From positions 1 to 64,000 of the forward strand of contig CAZMNB010000001.1 of assembly GCA_964567545.1 (NCBI GenBank): a DNA stretch of 64,000 bases. Reading direction: 5' to 3'. Shown piece by piece: positions 36,203-44,172 of the stretch (position 1 is the first letter of the stretch; each line of letters starts with the position of its first letter). A program made the position numbers and the translations under genes. Source of the DNA: UBA7398 sp964567545 (lineage in GTDB: Bacteria > Actinomycetota > Actinomycetes > Nanopelagicales > Nanopelagicaceae). The notes below the pieces were generated by a model, which was not told the DNA's origin, did no database searches, and saw only the letters and a list, made by a program, of their open reading frames with translations.

Positions 36203-37051
36203 ATGTACCTCTTTGAAAGCCGATTTCCAATCCGCAAACCAGTGATGATAGCCGCTTTTGAAGGTTGGAATGATGCTGGTGAATCTGCCTCTGGTGCAAT
36301 CTCCCATCTTCTGGCTCAATGGGATCATGGCTTAATCGCTAAATTTGATCCAGAAGATTTCTATGATTTCCAAGTCAATCGCCCACAGGTAAAAGTTGAT
36401 GAAAATGTACTTCGCGAAATAATTTGGCCAAATACCGAAGTTTTTGGAGTGAGCACACCTCAGTTACCTCATGATTTTATTATTGTAAAAGGCATGGAGC
36501 CGTCGATGCGCTGGCCAACCTTTGCGAGAGAATTATTAGATTTAGCCGATGACAATGAGGTTTCTATGTTGATCACAATGGGAGCGTTGTTGGCAGATGT
36601 ACCGCATTCTCGACCAATCACTGTTAGCGGCAGTGGGGCACATCCTGAAGTTGCTAAAAGATTAGGTGTTGAAATTTCACGTTACGAAGGTCCGACCGGA
36701 ATAATCGGGATTTTGCAGGATGCATGTAATCAACGTGGGATTGATGCGGTATCGCTATGGGCCGCCGTACCACATTATGTTTCGCAACCGCCATCACCAA
36801 AAGCGTCACTCGCGCTGATCAATTCGTTGGAAGATTTCTTGGAGATTTCGGTACCGCAAGGTTCCTTACCCGAATCAGCACGGGATTGGGAAAAAAATGT
36901 TGATGAAATGGCGAACGAAGATTCTGAAATTGGAGATTACGTCAAGCAGCTTGAAAATAATAAAGACGCCGCAGAACTACCAGAAGCTTCGGGGGATGCA
37001 ATAGCTCGTGAGTTTGAACGTTTCTTAAGGCGCGAAGCCGAAGGTTCTTAA
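36203..37051 (+). CDS. PAC2-family protein
   Basis: A 282-residue protein of the PAC2 (proteasome assembly chaperone 2-like, Rv2125-type) family. Typical features are VMIAAFEGWNDAGESASGAI near residue 10-30, a conserved ITMGALLADVPHSRP near 118 and SLWAAVPHYVSQPPSPKASL near 186. The C-terminal 60 residues are acidic and probably helical. The bacterial function is unknown; presence here without proteasome genes nearby argues that it does not depend on them. It is divergent from metH and convergent with mshC (4-base overlap). Confidence 0.87.
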   Translation: MYLFESRFPIRKPVMIAAFEGWNDAGESASGAISHLLAQWDHGLIAKFDPEDFYDFQVNRPQVKVDENVLREIIWPNTEVFGVSTPQLPHDFIIVKGMEPSMRWPTFARELLDLADDNEVSMLITMGALLADVPHSRPITVSGSGAHPEVAKRLGVEISRYEGPTGIIGILQDACNQRGIDAVSLWAAVPHYVSQPPSPKASLALINSLEDFLEISVPQGSLPESARDWEKNVDEMANEDSEIGDYVKQLENNKDAAELPEASGDAIAREFERFLRREAEGS

Positions 37052-38277
37052 AAAGATAGACCTAAAAGGGAGTCGAAGGCTCGAGAGATCTCCCCTGCGG
37101 ATCCGCCGACATCGCCAGTTTCAGTTGCCGCACACCATTGATCAATTGCTCTAAATACAGCCGGTGTATCCAAATCATTTGCTAACGCTGCAACAATCTT
37201 ATTTATAAGAGAAGCGGTAGGTGCCACAACCTCGCGAGATAGCACGCTACGGATTCGTGAAACTTGTGCGCTAGTTTTTTCTAAACTTTGCTGGCTCCAC
37301 ATCCGATCAGCTCGGTAATGTTCACTCATTAAGTTTGTTCTGATCACCATTGGATCAATGCCTTGGCTTAAAAGTTTAGAAATAAAAACCAAGTTACCTT
37401 TACTTTTACTCATCTTATCGCCGTCTAAACCGATCATCCCGGTGTGTGCGTAGATATCAGCAAACTCTTTTTTGGTAAGCGTTTTTGCCTGAACTGCGCT
37501 CATAAAATGATGTGGGAATATTAAATCGGATCCGCCGCCTTGAATTGTTAGGGTTGAGCGATGGTTTCCGTTTGCGTATTTCAATGCAATTGCGGCGCAT
37601 TCAATATGCCAACCAGGCCTGCCGTTTCCGAAAGGTGAATCCCAACTTGGCTCCCCCGAACGCGCTTTCATCCAAAGCAGGGTATCTAATGGATGTCTCT
37701 TTCCAACCCGATCTGGATCGCCACCACGTTCTTTAAAGATTCGTAACGCATCAGCTAATGAAAGAGGCAAATCATCAAGCGCACCTTCGCACTCCGAAAT
37801 TGATAAGTAAAGATCACCAGCCAATTCATAAGTTAATCCTGCTTTTTTGAAAACTGCGATCTGTTTAAAAACTTCAGTCATAGATTCGATTGCACCTATA
37901 TATGAAGTTGGCGGTAAAACATGTAACGCAGTCATATCTGACCGGAAAAGATCAATCTGACTCTCGGCTAGATCGCGCCAATTCTGTTTGTCACGGTTGG
38001 CCCGCTCCAAAAGTGGATCATCAATATCGGTGATATTTTCAATGAAATTTACCGTTGATCCCGCGCACTTTAGAAATCGATGAATTAAATCAAATGAGAT
38101 GTAGGTAGCGGCATGTCCGCAGTGCGTGGCGTCATAGGGGGTAATGCCACAAACGTATATCTCTACAGGCGATTCTCGGTTTACGATTTCTAAACGTTTA
38201 ACATAAGTTGAAAATATCCTTAGTTCTGGAAATTTTCCGGCTACCGAAGGAAGATAAAGCTCTGGCCAAGAACGCAT
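37048..38277 (-). CDS. mshC: MshC, mycothiol cysteine ligase
   Basis: A 409-residue class I tRNA-synthetase-like enzyme that joins cysteine to GlcN-inositol in mycothiol synthesis. Diagnostic start MRSWPELYLPSVAG, the HIGH-like DATHCGHAATY near residue 53, zinc-binding His/Cys region (GWHIECAAIAL) and the KMSKSKGN motif near 290. Sequence after YVCGITPYDATH separates MshC from CysS. It shows that this organism can make the actinobacterial thiol, given mshA, mshB and mshD elsewhere. Leaderless -10 box upstream. Confidence 0.93.
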   Translation of the reverse strand: MRSWPELYLPSVAGKFPELRIFSTYVKRLEIVNRESPVEIYVCGITPYDATHCGHAATYISFDLIHRFLKCAGSTVNFIENITDIDDPLLERANRDKQNWRDLAESQIDLFRSDMTALHVLPPTSYIGAIESMTEVFKQIAVFKKAGLTYELAGDLYLSISECEGALDDLPLSLADALRIFKERGGDPDRVGKRHPLDTLLWMKARSGEPSWDSPFGNGRPGWHIECAAIALKYANGNHRSTLTIQGGGSDLIFPHHFMSAVQAKTLTKKEFADIYAHTGMIGLDGDKMSKSKGNLVFISKLLSQGIDPMVIRTNLMSEHYRADRMWSQQSLEKTSAQVSRIRSVLSREVVAPTASLINKIVAALANDLDTPAVFRAIDQWCAATETGDVGGSAGEISRAFDSLLGLSF

Positions 38278-38289
38278 AACGCCAGCCTA
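38278..38289 (-). promoter_or_regulatory. Leaderless-type -10 box for mshC
   Basis: On the - strand TAGGCT (38289-38284), six bases, then ATG at 38277. Confidence 0.6.
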
Positions 38290-38301
38290 CTTGAAAAAGA
38301 T

Positions 38302-38904
38302 TTAGATAGGTGGCCACGGAATGGCCGGCCATTCTCCAGAGGGTTCTGGAAAGACCGAATTCTCGAGTAAAAGTGAAACTCGGGAAAAAATAGCGATAAT
38401 TTCTTGGTCTGTTAATAATTCTGATAACTCCTTTGCGCACTCTTCACGGTGAGAAATAAACTCATTCAATCTCAACTTTTCCTCGGAATTCAAAAGTTCG
38501 CCACGCCACTGCCATAAGACGGTGCGCAATTTATTCTCGGCATGTAAGGCAACGCCATGATCAATTCCAAAAAGTTTGCCGTAGCGGGTCATAAGCAGAT
38601 GGCCAATTTTGCGGTCCGTGTTGTTTATTACTACATCAAAGAGTGCAACTTTACGGAGCGCATGATCGCGCGATTGCGCAAAAGCAACTAAGTCGAATGT
38701 TTCGTCAATCTCAATCCATTGTTGAACAGAACCCAAACCATATGGACCTTCTCGCAGAATTGTGAAAGGAACTAAGTCGAGCTGCATCATCCGGTTGATT
38801 CTAAATGCGGCAACTTCTCTTGATGCCAAATCTCCATCCGGAAAATCCCAAAGTGGTCGTTCGCCTGCTATTGGCTTGTAAATGATCGGAATTTTTGACC
38901 CATC
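38302..38904 (-). CDS. SCO1664-family protein, 5' end lost in gap
   Basis: The last 200 residues of a PI3/PI4-kinase-like SCO1664-family (TIGR03843) protein. The frame stays open to the N gap with the conserved IIYKPIAGERPLWDFPDG, then the REVAA segment, GPYGLGSVQQWIE and DVVINNTDRKIGHLL (HxD/N-type motif). An internal TTG at 38829 could be mistaken for the start, but conservation before it shows the real start lies in or beyond the gap. Usually co-transcribed with DUF3090 and a histidine phosphatase next to mshC. Function unknown. Confidence 0.85.
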   Translation of the reverse strand, partial: DGSKIPIIYKPIAGERPLWDFPDGDLASREVAAFRINRMMQLDLVPFTILREGPYGLGSVQQWIEIDETFDLVAFAQSRDHALRKVALFDVVINNTDRKIGHLLMTRYGKLFGIDHGVALHAENKLRTVLWQWRGELLNSEEKLRLNEFISHREECAKELSELLTDQEIIAIFSRVSLLLENSVFPEPSGEWPAIPWPPI

Positions 38905-39004
38905 NNNNNNNNNNNNNNNNNNNNNNNNNNNNNNNNNNNNNNNNNNNNNNNNNNNNNNNNNNNNNNNNNNNNNNNNNNNNNNNNNNNNNNNNNNNNNNNN
39001 NNNN
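38905..39004. other. Assembly gap 2 (100 N), real sequence missing
   Basis: Exactly 100 N, no shared sequence at the edges. The left side is inside the SCO1664-family gene, the right side inside the phosphatase gene, in different frames. In actinobacteria a DUF3090 gene of about 180-195 residues lies between these two, so the true gap should be well over 500 bases (inference). Confidence 0.8.
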
Positions 39005-39625
39005 AACTATTGGCTCAGTTTTGGAATTCACCGCAATAATCCGAAATCCGCGTTTGTCTACTTCGATTGCGGTGATTGACGCGGGATCAATTGCTATTTT
39101 TTGGAAATTGTTGAATTCCATCTCTAACGCAATTGCTACCGCCACTTTAATAACGTCGCCATGGGTCACAATTAATACGGTACTTTTTGGGCTTTTTCTA
39201 CCAATCTCAAGCAAACCTCTCTTAACTCGCTTGTTAAGAGATGCAAAACTCTCACCCGCTGGGAATGTTACTTTATATGGATTCTTTTGAATCCGGCCCC
39301 ATAATGGTGTTAAGGCCAACTTGCTCAATTTCATACCGCTCCATGATCCATAATCCATTTCAATAAAATTACGATTTTCTAGTACTTTGATTTTGCGTCC
39401 CCGTTTTCGCAATTGCCCTTGTAAATAAGGCGTAATAGTTTCTAGACATCGCTCCAGTGGACTAATATGAATTTCATCGAATCTCATATTTCGATAATCC
39501 TTTGCGAAGGCTCTCGCTTCTTTTTTTCCAATTGGAGATAGGTGAACGCTAGGTGTCTGTCCCGCCAAAATTCCAGCCTGATTAGCTTGAGAGTGTGCGT
39601 GACGGAGCAAAAAAATGATTGTCAT
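39005..39625 (-). CDS. Histidine phosphatase (MSMEG_4193 family), 3' end lost in gap
   Basis: The first 207 residues of a phosphoglycerate-mutase-like phosphatase. The catalytic RHG-type motif is LLRHAHSQANQAGILAG near residues 6-22; the second His lies in IVTHGDVIKVAVAIALE near 152. It corresponds to TIGR03848, 'probable phosphomutase'. The C-terminus (perhaps 20-30 residues) is in the gap; any frame that continues across the N run is meaningless. Substrate unknown. Confidence 0.85.
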
Positions 39626-39638
39626 GGTCTTAAGATTA
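39626..39638 (-). promoter_or_regulatory. Leaderless-type -10 box for the histidine phosphatase
   Basis: On the - strand TAATCT (39638-39633), seven bases, then ATG at 39625. Confidence 0.5.
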
Positions 39639-39662
39639 ACGGTTTAAGCCGGTGGCTATTGC

Positions 39663-39675
39663 TAGGGTCTCCACC
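39663..39675 (+). promoter_or_regulatory. Leaderless-type -10 box for the aldo/keto reductase
   Basis: TAGGGT (39663-39668), seven bases, then ATG at 39676. This favours the ATG over an in-frame GTG at 39652. Confidence 0.5.
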
Positions 39676-40620
39676 ATGGAACGTAGACGCCTTGGAAATA
39701 GTGGGCTTTTTGTAGCACGAATCGGTCTTGGAACTATGACTTGGGGCAGAGATACTGACGAGCATGAAGCTGCGGAGCAACTTCGCGTCTATCTAGATAA
39801 CGGTGGAAATTTCATTGATACCGCCGCAGTTTATGGAGATGGCGATAGTGAGCGAGTTTTAGGTGGCTTCATCGGTACATTGGTACAACGCGATGACCTG
39901 GTAATTGCAACTAAGGCCGGTATTAGTTTTAAAACCGGCGAGCGCAGAGTGGAGAACTCGAGAACTTCGCTACTAGCAGATCTTGATAAATCACTCTCGC
40001 GTTTAGGAGTTGACCATGTCGATCTTTGGCAGGTGCATACCTGGGATGCCAATGTCCCACTCGAAGAGACGTTAGCTGCTTTGGATTACGCAGTATCTTC
40101 AGGTCGTACAAGTTATGTAGGCATTTCAAATTTCTCTGGTTGGCAGAGCGCTCGCGCAATTACATTGCAAAATCCGCTCTTTAATAAAGCTCCCATAATT
40201 TCCACTCAGAATGAATATTCACTTTTAAAAAGGTCGGCTGAATTGGAGGTTTTAGCAGCAGCAGTTGCCTTGAATGTAGGTTTCTTAGTTTGGTCACCGC
40301 TAGGTCGAGGTGTTCTCACCGGGAAATATCGCAATGGCATTCCTTCAGATTCCCGCGGAGCCAGCCCACATTTCTCGTCTTTTATTGAACCTTATTTGAA
40401 CCCGAAGAGTTTAAAAATCGTAGAGGCTGTATGTGTTGCCGCAGAGGGGCTTGGCTATTCACCGCTAGAAGTTGCACTCGCCTGGGTTCGCGATGCAGCC
40501 GGGGTCACAAGTTCGATTATCGGAGCTAGAACGGGCGCGCAACTTCGCGGAGCAATGACTAGTGAAGAAATTTCACTGCCACTTCAAGTTCGTGAAGCGT
40601 TAAATGATATTAGCGCCTAA
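39676..40620 (+). CDS. Aldo/keto reductase
   Basis: A 314-residue NADPH-dependent reductase with the TIM-barrel fold. The catalytic tetrad is visible: Asp and Tyr in FIDTAAVYGDGDSE (near residues 45-55), Lys in ATKAG (near 80) and His in LWQVHTWD (near 120). The cofactor-binding end is SIIGARTGAQL. The natural substrate is unknown. It is divergent from the phosphatase and overlaps the convergent M20 gene by four bases; AKRs occur next to mshC/uppP in many actinobacteria. Confidence 0.88.
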   Translation: MERRRLGNSGLFVARIGLGTMTWGRDTDEHEAAEQLRVYLDNGGNFIDTAAVYGDGDSERVLGGFIGTLVQRDDLVIATKAGISFKTGERRVENSRTSLLADLDKSLSRLGVDHVDLWQVHTWDANVPLEETLAALDYAVSSGRTSYVGISNFSGWQSARAITLQNPLFNKAPIISTQNEYSLLKRSAELEVLAAAVALNVGFLVWSPLGRGVLTGKYRNGIPSDSRGASPHFSSFIEPYLNPKSLKIVEAVCVAAEGLGYSPLEVALAWVRDAAGVTSSIIGARTGAQLRGAMTSEEISLPLQVREALNDISA

Positions 40621-41942
40621 CAGTTAACTAGGAAGTGATGCAAAGTACGGACCCCGAATTTCAAACCATCAACCGGTACTCGTTCATTTATGCCATGAAA
40701 TAGCGGCATAAATTCAAGGTCAGCTGGAAACCTAATCGGACTAAAACCAAAACCGACTATTCCCAAATCTGATAGCGCTTTATTATCAGTTCCCCCGCTC
40801 ATTAAATATGGAACTGGTATCCCTTCTGGATCTTCACTTCTTAACGCCGCGCACATGGCATCCACAAGTGCTCCCGAAAAATCGACCTCGAGTGCAATGT
40901 CGCGAGTTAAAACCTCCACTTTGATCTCCGGGCCAACTAATTCTTTGATCGTTTCGGCTAGCTCCGCTTCATAACCAGGTAAGAATCGTCCATCAATTAT
41001 TGCTGACGCGGATTGTGGAATTACATTTGCCTTATATCCCGCTTCTAGCATGGTTGGGTTTGCAATATTCTGCAAAGTAGCGCCAATCATGCTCCCCATA
41101 GATCCAAATTTAGGGAGCAATTTGCCCAAGTTCTCTTCATCGTATTCAACATTTGTTAACTCTGCGACTTTCTTAAACAAAATCTTTACGGTTTTGGTGG
41201 GACGGATTGGCCATTTGTAACGACCAATTTTGGCAACTGCTTCAGTGAGTGCAGTTACAGCATTCTTTTCATTGATCATAGAGCCGTGACCTGCATTACC
41301 GGTAGCAGTTAATTTCATCCAGTTGATACCTTTTTCGGCGCTTTGTACTGCATAAATTCTTTTTCCACTATCGAGAGTGTAAGAAAATCCACCAACTTCA
41401 GATATAGCTTCGGTGCACCCTGCAAATAACTCTGGTCGATTCTTTGCAATCCAACGTGAACCATAAATACTGCCGGCTTCTTCGTCGGCAAAGAAAGCTA
41501 GAACAATATCTCGAGGTGGCTGGTAACCAATGCGCGCCCACATCCGGACGATGGCTAGAATCATGGCGTCCATATCTTTCATATCGATTGCGCCACGTCC
41601 CCAAATGCAACCATCTTTTATCAAACCGCTAAAAGGATCGACTTCCCAGTCAACTGCATTTGCCGGGACGACATCCAAATGTCCATGTAAAACCAAACCC
41701 GGTCTGGTGGAATCACTCCCTTTTAATCTAGTTACAACATTAACTCGGTTTGGAGCGGTTTCGATAGCTTCACTTTCAATTCCCACCGCCTTCAACTCCG
41801 CAATTACAAAATCAGCGATTGCTCGCTCATCCCCCTTGCCATCACCAAAGTTAACACTTGGAATCCGAATGAGTTCTTGGCATAACCGGATTACATCGGC
41901 TTCAAGTTCAGATAATTGTTCCTTGGTTAAGGTGATATTCAT
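40617..41942 (-). CDS. M20-family metallopeptidase
   Basis: A 441-residue zinc peptidase/deacylase of the ArgE/DapE/carboxypeptidase group. Metal and catalytic motifs: HGHLDVVPA near residue 87, WGRGAIDMKDMDAM near 113, the Glu pair in FADEEAGSIYGS near 150 and a late LMSGGTDNKAL with His in PLFHGINERV. The central dimerisation domain is present. A di- or tripeptidase is the likely activity (inference); substrate unclear. Confidence 0.87.
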   Translation of the reverse strand: MNITLTKEQLSELEADVIRLCQELIRIPSVNFGDGKGDERAIADFVIAELKAVGIESEAIETAPNRVNVVTRLKGSDSTRPGLVLHGHLDVVPANAVDWEVDPFSGLIKDGCIWGRGAIDMKDMDAMILAIVRMWARIGYQPPRDIVLAFFADEEAGSIYGSRWIAKNRPELFAGCTEAISEVGGFSYTLDSGKRIYAVQSAEKGINWMKLTATGNAGHGSMINEKNAVTALTEAVAKIGRYKWPIRPTKTVKILFKKVAELTNVEYDEENLGKLLPKFGSMGSMIGATLQNIANPTMLEAGYKANVIPQSASAIIDGRFLPGYEAELAETIKELVGPEIKVEVLTRDIALEVDFSGALVDAMCAALRSEDPEGIPVPYLMSGGTDNKALSDLGIVGFGFSPIRFPADLEFMPLFHGINERVPVDGLKFGVRTLHHFLVNC

Positions 41943-42040
41943 GGGTACATCTTCTCGGTTTTATCCTAAATCTCCTAACATTTTCCTAACGCTGCCAATA
42001 CTTGCTATCGTTTGCCCGCAAACCTGAAAGGGTGGCACCG

Positions 42041-42124
42041 GCCCAGGTGGCGGAATTGGCAGACGCGCTAGCTTGAGGTGTTAGTGCTCGAAAGGGCTTA
42101 GGGGTTCAAGTCCCCTCCAGGGCA
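42041..42124 (+). tRNA. tRNA-Leu (GAG)
   Basis: An 84-base class II tRNA. The anticodon stem CTAGC/GTTAG encloses the loop TTGAGGT with anticodon GAG (CUC/CUU codons). A long variable arm (GCTCGAAAGGGCT region) and the T-arm AGGGG-TTCAAGT-CCCCT are present. The acceptor stem GCCCAGG/CCAGGGC pairs except for A5-A68, a mismatch. CCA is not encoded. Confidence 0.92.
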
Positions 42125-42125
42125 C

Positions 42126-42164
42126 GGTGAGTTCGGTACTAGGTTCAATACCGCTAAATTCACC
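42126..42164 (+). promoter_or_regulatory. 13-bp hairpin between tRNA-Leu and apt
   Basis: GGTGAGTT (42126-42133) pairs with AATTCACC (42157-42164, one G-U), and CGGTA (42134-42138) with TACCG (42149-42153), leaving a 3-base bulge (CTA) and a 10-base loop. It starts one base after the tRNA and ends two bases before the apt ATG. There is no T-run, so it is not an intrinsic terminator. Confidence 0.5.
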
Positions 42165-42166
42165 TC
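42155..42166 (+). promoter_or_regulatory. Leaderless-type -10 box for apt
   Basis: TAAATT (42155-42160), six bases, then ATG at 42167. It overlaps the 3' arm of the hairpin. Confidence 0.5.
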
Positions 42167-42694
42167 ATGAATTTAGCGAACGCCAAGAATTTGATTTTAG
42201 ATGTACCGAATTATCCCAAGACTGGCATAGTTTTTAAAGATATAACGCCGCTACTGGCAGATTCGAAGGCATTGAATTTAGTTATTTCAACGCTGGCTGA
42301 ACGGCTATCGAAATTGGAAATTGATTACGTAGCTGGGATCGAGGCGCGAGGTTTCATAATTGGAGCGGCTCTTTCGAATGAACTGCAAAAAGGTTTTCTT
42401 CCAATCCGGAAACCAGGCAAATTGCCAAGAGAAGTTTTTAAGCAGAGCTATCAATTGGAATACGGTAGTGACTCTTTGGAAATTCATACCAACTTAATCC
42501 CTAGAAATTCTAAAATCTTAATAGTCGATGATGTTTTAGCTACTGGTGGAACTGCGGTTGCGGCCGGCAAGTTGATTTTGGATTTAGATTGTCAAGTAAG
42601 CGCTTTTGCCTTTCTTTTCGCAATTGACGAGTTGTCGGGTTGCGCGCGAATTCAATCTGAGGGGTTTAATGTCGCAACCGAGGTACTTTTCTAA
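42167..42694 (+). CDS. apt: Adenine phosphoribosyltransferase
   Basis: A 175-residue purine salvage enzyme making AMP from adenine and PRPP. It has the N-terminal FKDITPLLAD, GIEARGFIIGAAL (near residue 60), and the PRPP loop ILIVDDVLATGGTAVAAGKL near 120. Full length for APT. It follows a tRNA gene and precedes tdk, so two nucleotide salvage genes are paired. In many actinobacteria apt is instead next to secDF or relA. Confidence 0.94.
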   Translation: MNLANAKNLILDVPNYPKTGIVFKDITPLLADSKALNLVISTLAERLSKLEIDYVAGIEARGFIIGAALSNELQKGFLPIRKPGKLPREVFKQSYQLEYGSDSLEIHTNLIPRNSKILIVDDVLATGGTAVAAGKLILDLDCQVSAFAFLFAIDELSGCARIQSEGFNVATEVLF

Positions 42695-42735
42695 AAAAAT
42701 ATGCAAATCCACATTTTTAATGAGAAGATGAGAAT

Positions 42736-43386
42736 ATGGCTGAGTTGATCTATTACTGCGGAACTATGGATAGCGGAAAATCAACGCTCGCGCTACAAAC
42801 GGCACATAACCATCAAAGTCGCGGACGAACCGGATTGATTTTCACCTCCCAAGATCGAGCAGGCAAAGGAACTATCTCTTCCAGGCTTGGGTTGAAATCT
42901 GAGGCTTTAGAAGTTACGCGCGATTTGGACATACATAAATTTGTCGTAGAGGCGTTATCAAAAGGCAACCGAATCGATTATGTAATTTGCGACGAGGCTC
43001 AATTTTATCAACCTGAACAGATCGAACAATTAGCAAAAATTGCCGATGGATTGGGAATTGATGTGTTCGCGTTCGGGATTTTGACTGATTTTCGAACGAA
43101 GTTATTCCCAGGTTCAGCGCGATTGGTAGAACTCGCAGATCGCGTTAACACCTTACAAGTCGAAGCTCTATGTTGGTGTGGTGAGCGAGCTACGCATAAT
43201 GCGAGAACTGTTGGTGGAAACATGGTTACTGAAGGAGAGCAGGTAGTAGTCGGAGATGTAACTTCAGAGAGTGAAATTGCTTACGAGGTACTTTGCCGTC
43301 GCCACCACATGCGAAAAGTTACTGCGAAAGTTTCAAAAGCAGCGCATATCTCACCAGAGCCATTACCTTTCGATTCGAACCCATAA
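42736..43386 (+). CDS. tdk: Thymidine kinase (TK1 type)
   Basis: A 216-residue type II thymidine kinase. P-loop GTMDSGKST at residues 9-17, Walker B CDEAQFY near 87-93, and a zinc-binding lasso with CWCGERATHNARTVGG near 150 and CRRHH near 190. It salvages thymidine to dTMP. AGAAGATGAGAAT before the ATG gives a weak ribosome site. It is followed by a convergent DUF554 gene. Confidence 0.94.
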   Translation: MAELIYYCGTMDSGKSTLALQTAHNHQSRGRTGLIFTSQDRAGKGTISSRLGLKSEALEVTRDLDIHKFVVEALSKGNRIDYVICDEAQFYQPEQIEQLAKIADGLGIDVFAFGILTDFRTKLFPGSARLVELADRVNTLQVEALCWCGERATHNARTVGGNMVTEGEQVVVGDVTSESEIAYEVLCRRHHMRKVTAKVSKAAHISPEPLPFDSNP

Positions 43387-43434
43387 AGAATTGGAACCAG
43401 TTTCGGTCAGCCTTGCGATAGGTTCTTCGAAGAA

Positions 43435-44172
43435 TTAAATAAACTGATGTACTAGTAACGCCATAAGTGGCGCTATGGCCAAAGCGGGCAATAAGTTTCC
43501 TACTGCTATATCTCGAATCTTTAAAAGTCTAAATGCGATCCCCAGCAACATTACTCCGCCCACCGCGGTCATGGCGGCAACTTGGTAATCAGCAAGAATT
43601 GATCCGAGAAGCAGCCCTAACAAAGTCCAAATTCCCTGATAGAAACCAACCGCGAGTGCAGATACTGCGACCCCCCAACCTAACGAGGCGGCAAATGCAA
43701 TTGATGCAAAAAAATCTAACATGCTCTTGAGGATCAGTTGATCCAATCCAGCACCCATACCGTCCGAGATACTTCCAAGAATCGCCAAAGGACCAATGGC
43801 GAAGATTAGTGAAGCGCTCACAAAACCATCAACAAATGGAGAAGCGCCGCTTGGATCAAATTTTGATTTCAAGAATACTCCAGCATTTTCTAGCCTAACT
43901 TCAATATTTAATGCAGAACCTACTATTGCACCAAGCAAGAGCGTCGAAAGTACAGTAAGTAAGGTCCAACCAGTTGGAACTGCCATTTTGAATTTGGTAT
44001 CCCAGAGCGCGTAGATAGCACTTGCCCCAGAGATCAATGTAATAAATCCAAGTACATCCGTAATTAAATTGCGGGTCGATTCTTTAAATCTTTTCCCGAT
44101 TAAGATTCCAATTACGGAGCCAATTATGATCGCAACGATATTTATTAGTGTGCCAATACCAGGAAACATCAT
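43435..44172 (-). CDS. DUF554-family membrane protein
   Basis: A 245-residue membrane protein of the DUF554 (YdfK-like) family with about six to seven hydrophobic segments. Start MFPGIGTLINIVAIIIGSVI and the conserved IGPLAILGSISDGMGAGLDQL near residue 110-130 are typical. Function unknown. The ATG at 44172 overlaps the uppP stop as ATGA, preferred over a longer upstream start, so it is co-translated with uppP. Confidence 0.85.
   Translation of the reverse strand: MMFPGIGTLINIVAIIIGSVIGILIGKRFKESTRNLITDVLGFITLISGASAIYALWDTKFKMAVPTGWTLLTVLSTLLLGAIVGSALNIEVRLENAGVFLKSKFDPSGASPFVDGFVSASLIFAIGPLAILGSISDGMGAGLDQLILKSMLDFFASIAFAASLGWGVAVSALAVGFYQGIWTLLGLLLGSILADYQVAAMTAVGGVMLLGIAFRLLKIRDIAVGNLLPALAIAPLMALLVHQFI

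Noticed and set aside
36010..36237. Separate small gene across the first N gap
   Set aside because: Its readable part is the N-terminus of metH (MSSLNAGKIPGSL) preceded by promoter sequence; it is not a gene of its own.
36203..37051. PAC2 protein as evidence for a proteasome
   Set aside because: The family is common in actinobacteria without proteasomes nearby; no proteasome gene is in the window.
37512..37736. Open frames on the opposite strand of mshC, metH, priA and others
   Set aside because: They lie within well-supported conserved genes and show no recognisable protein features.
38801..39625. One continuous frame across the second N gap (phosphatase plus extra C-terminus)
   Set aside because: The part after the N run is in a different frame from the conserved SCO1664-family sequence there, so it is a chimera created by N translation. 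Split into two partial genes.
43387..43434. Terminator between tdk and DUF554 (GGAACC with GGTTC)
   Set aside because: Loop over 20 bases and no T-run directly after the stem; too weak to call.
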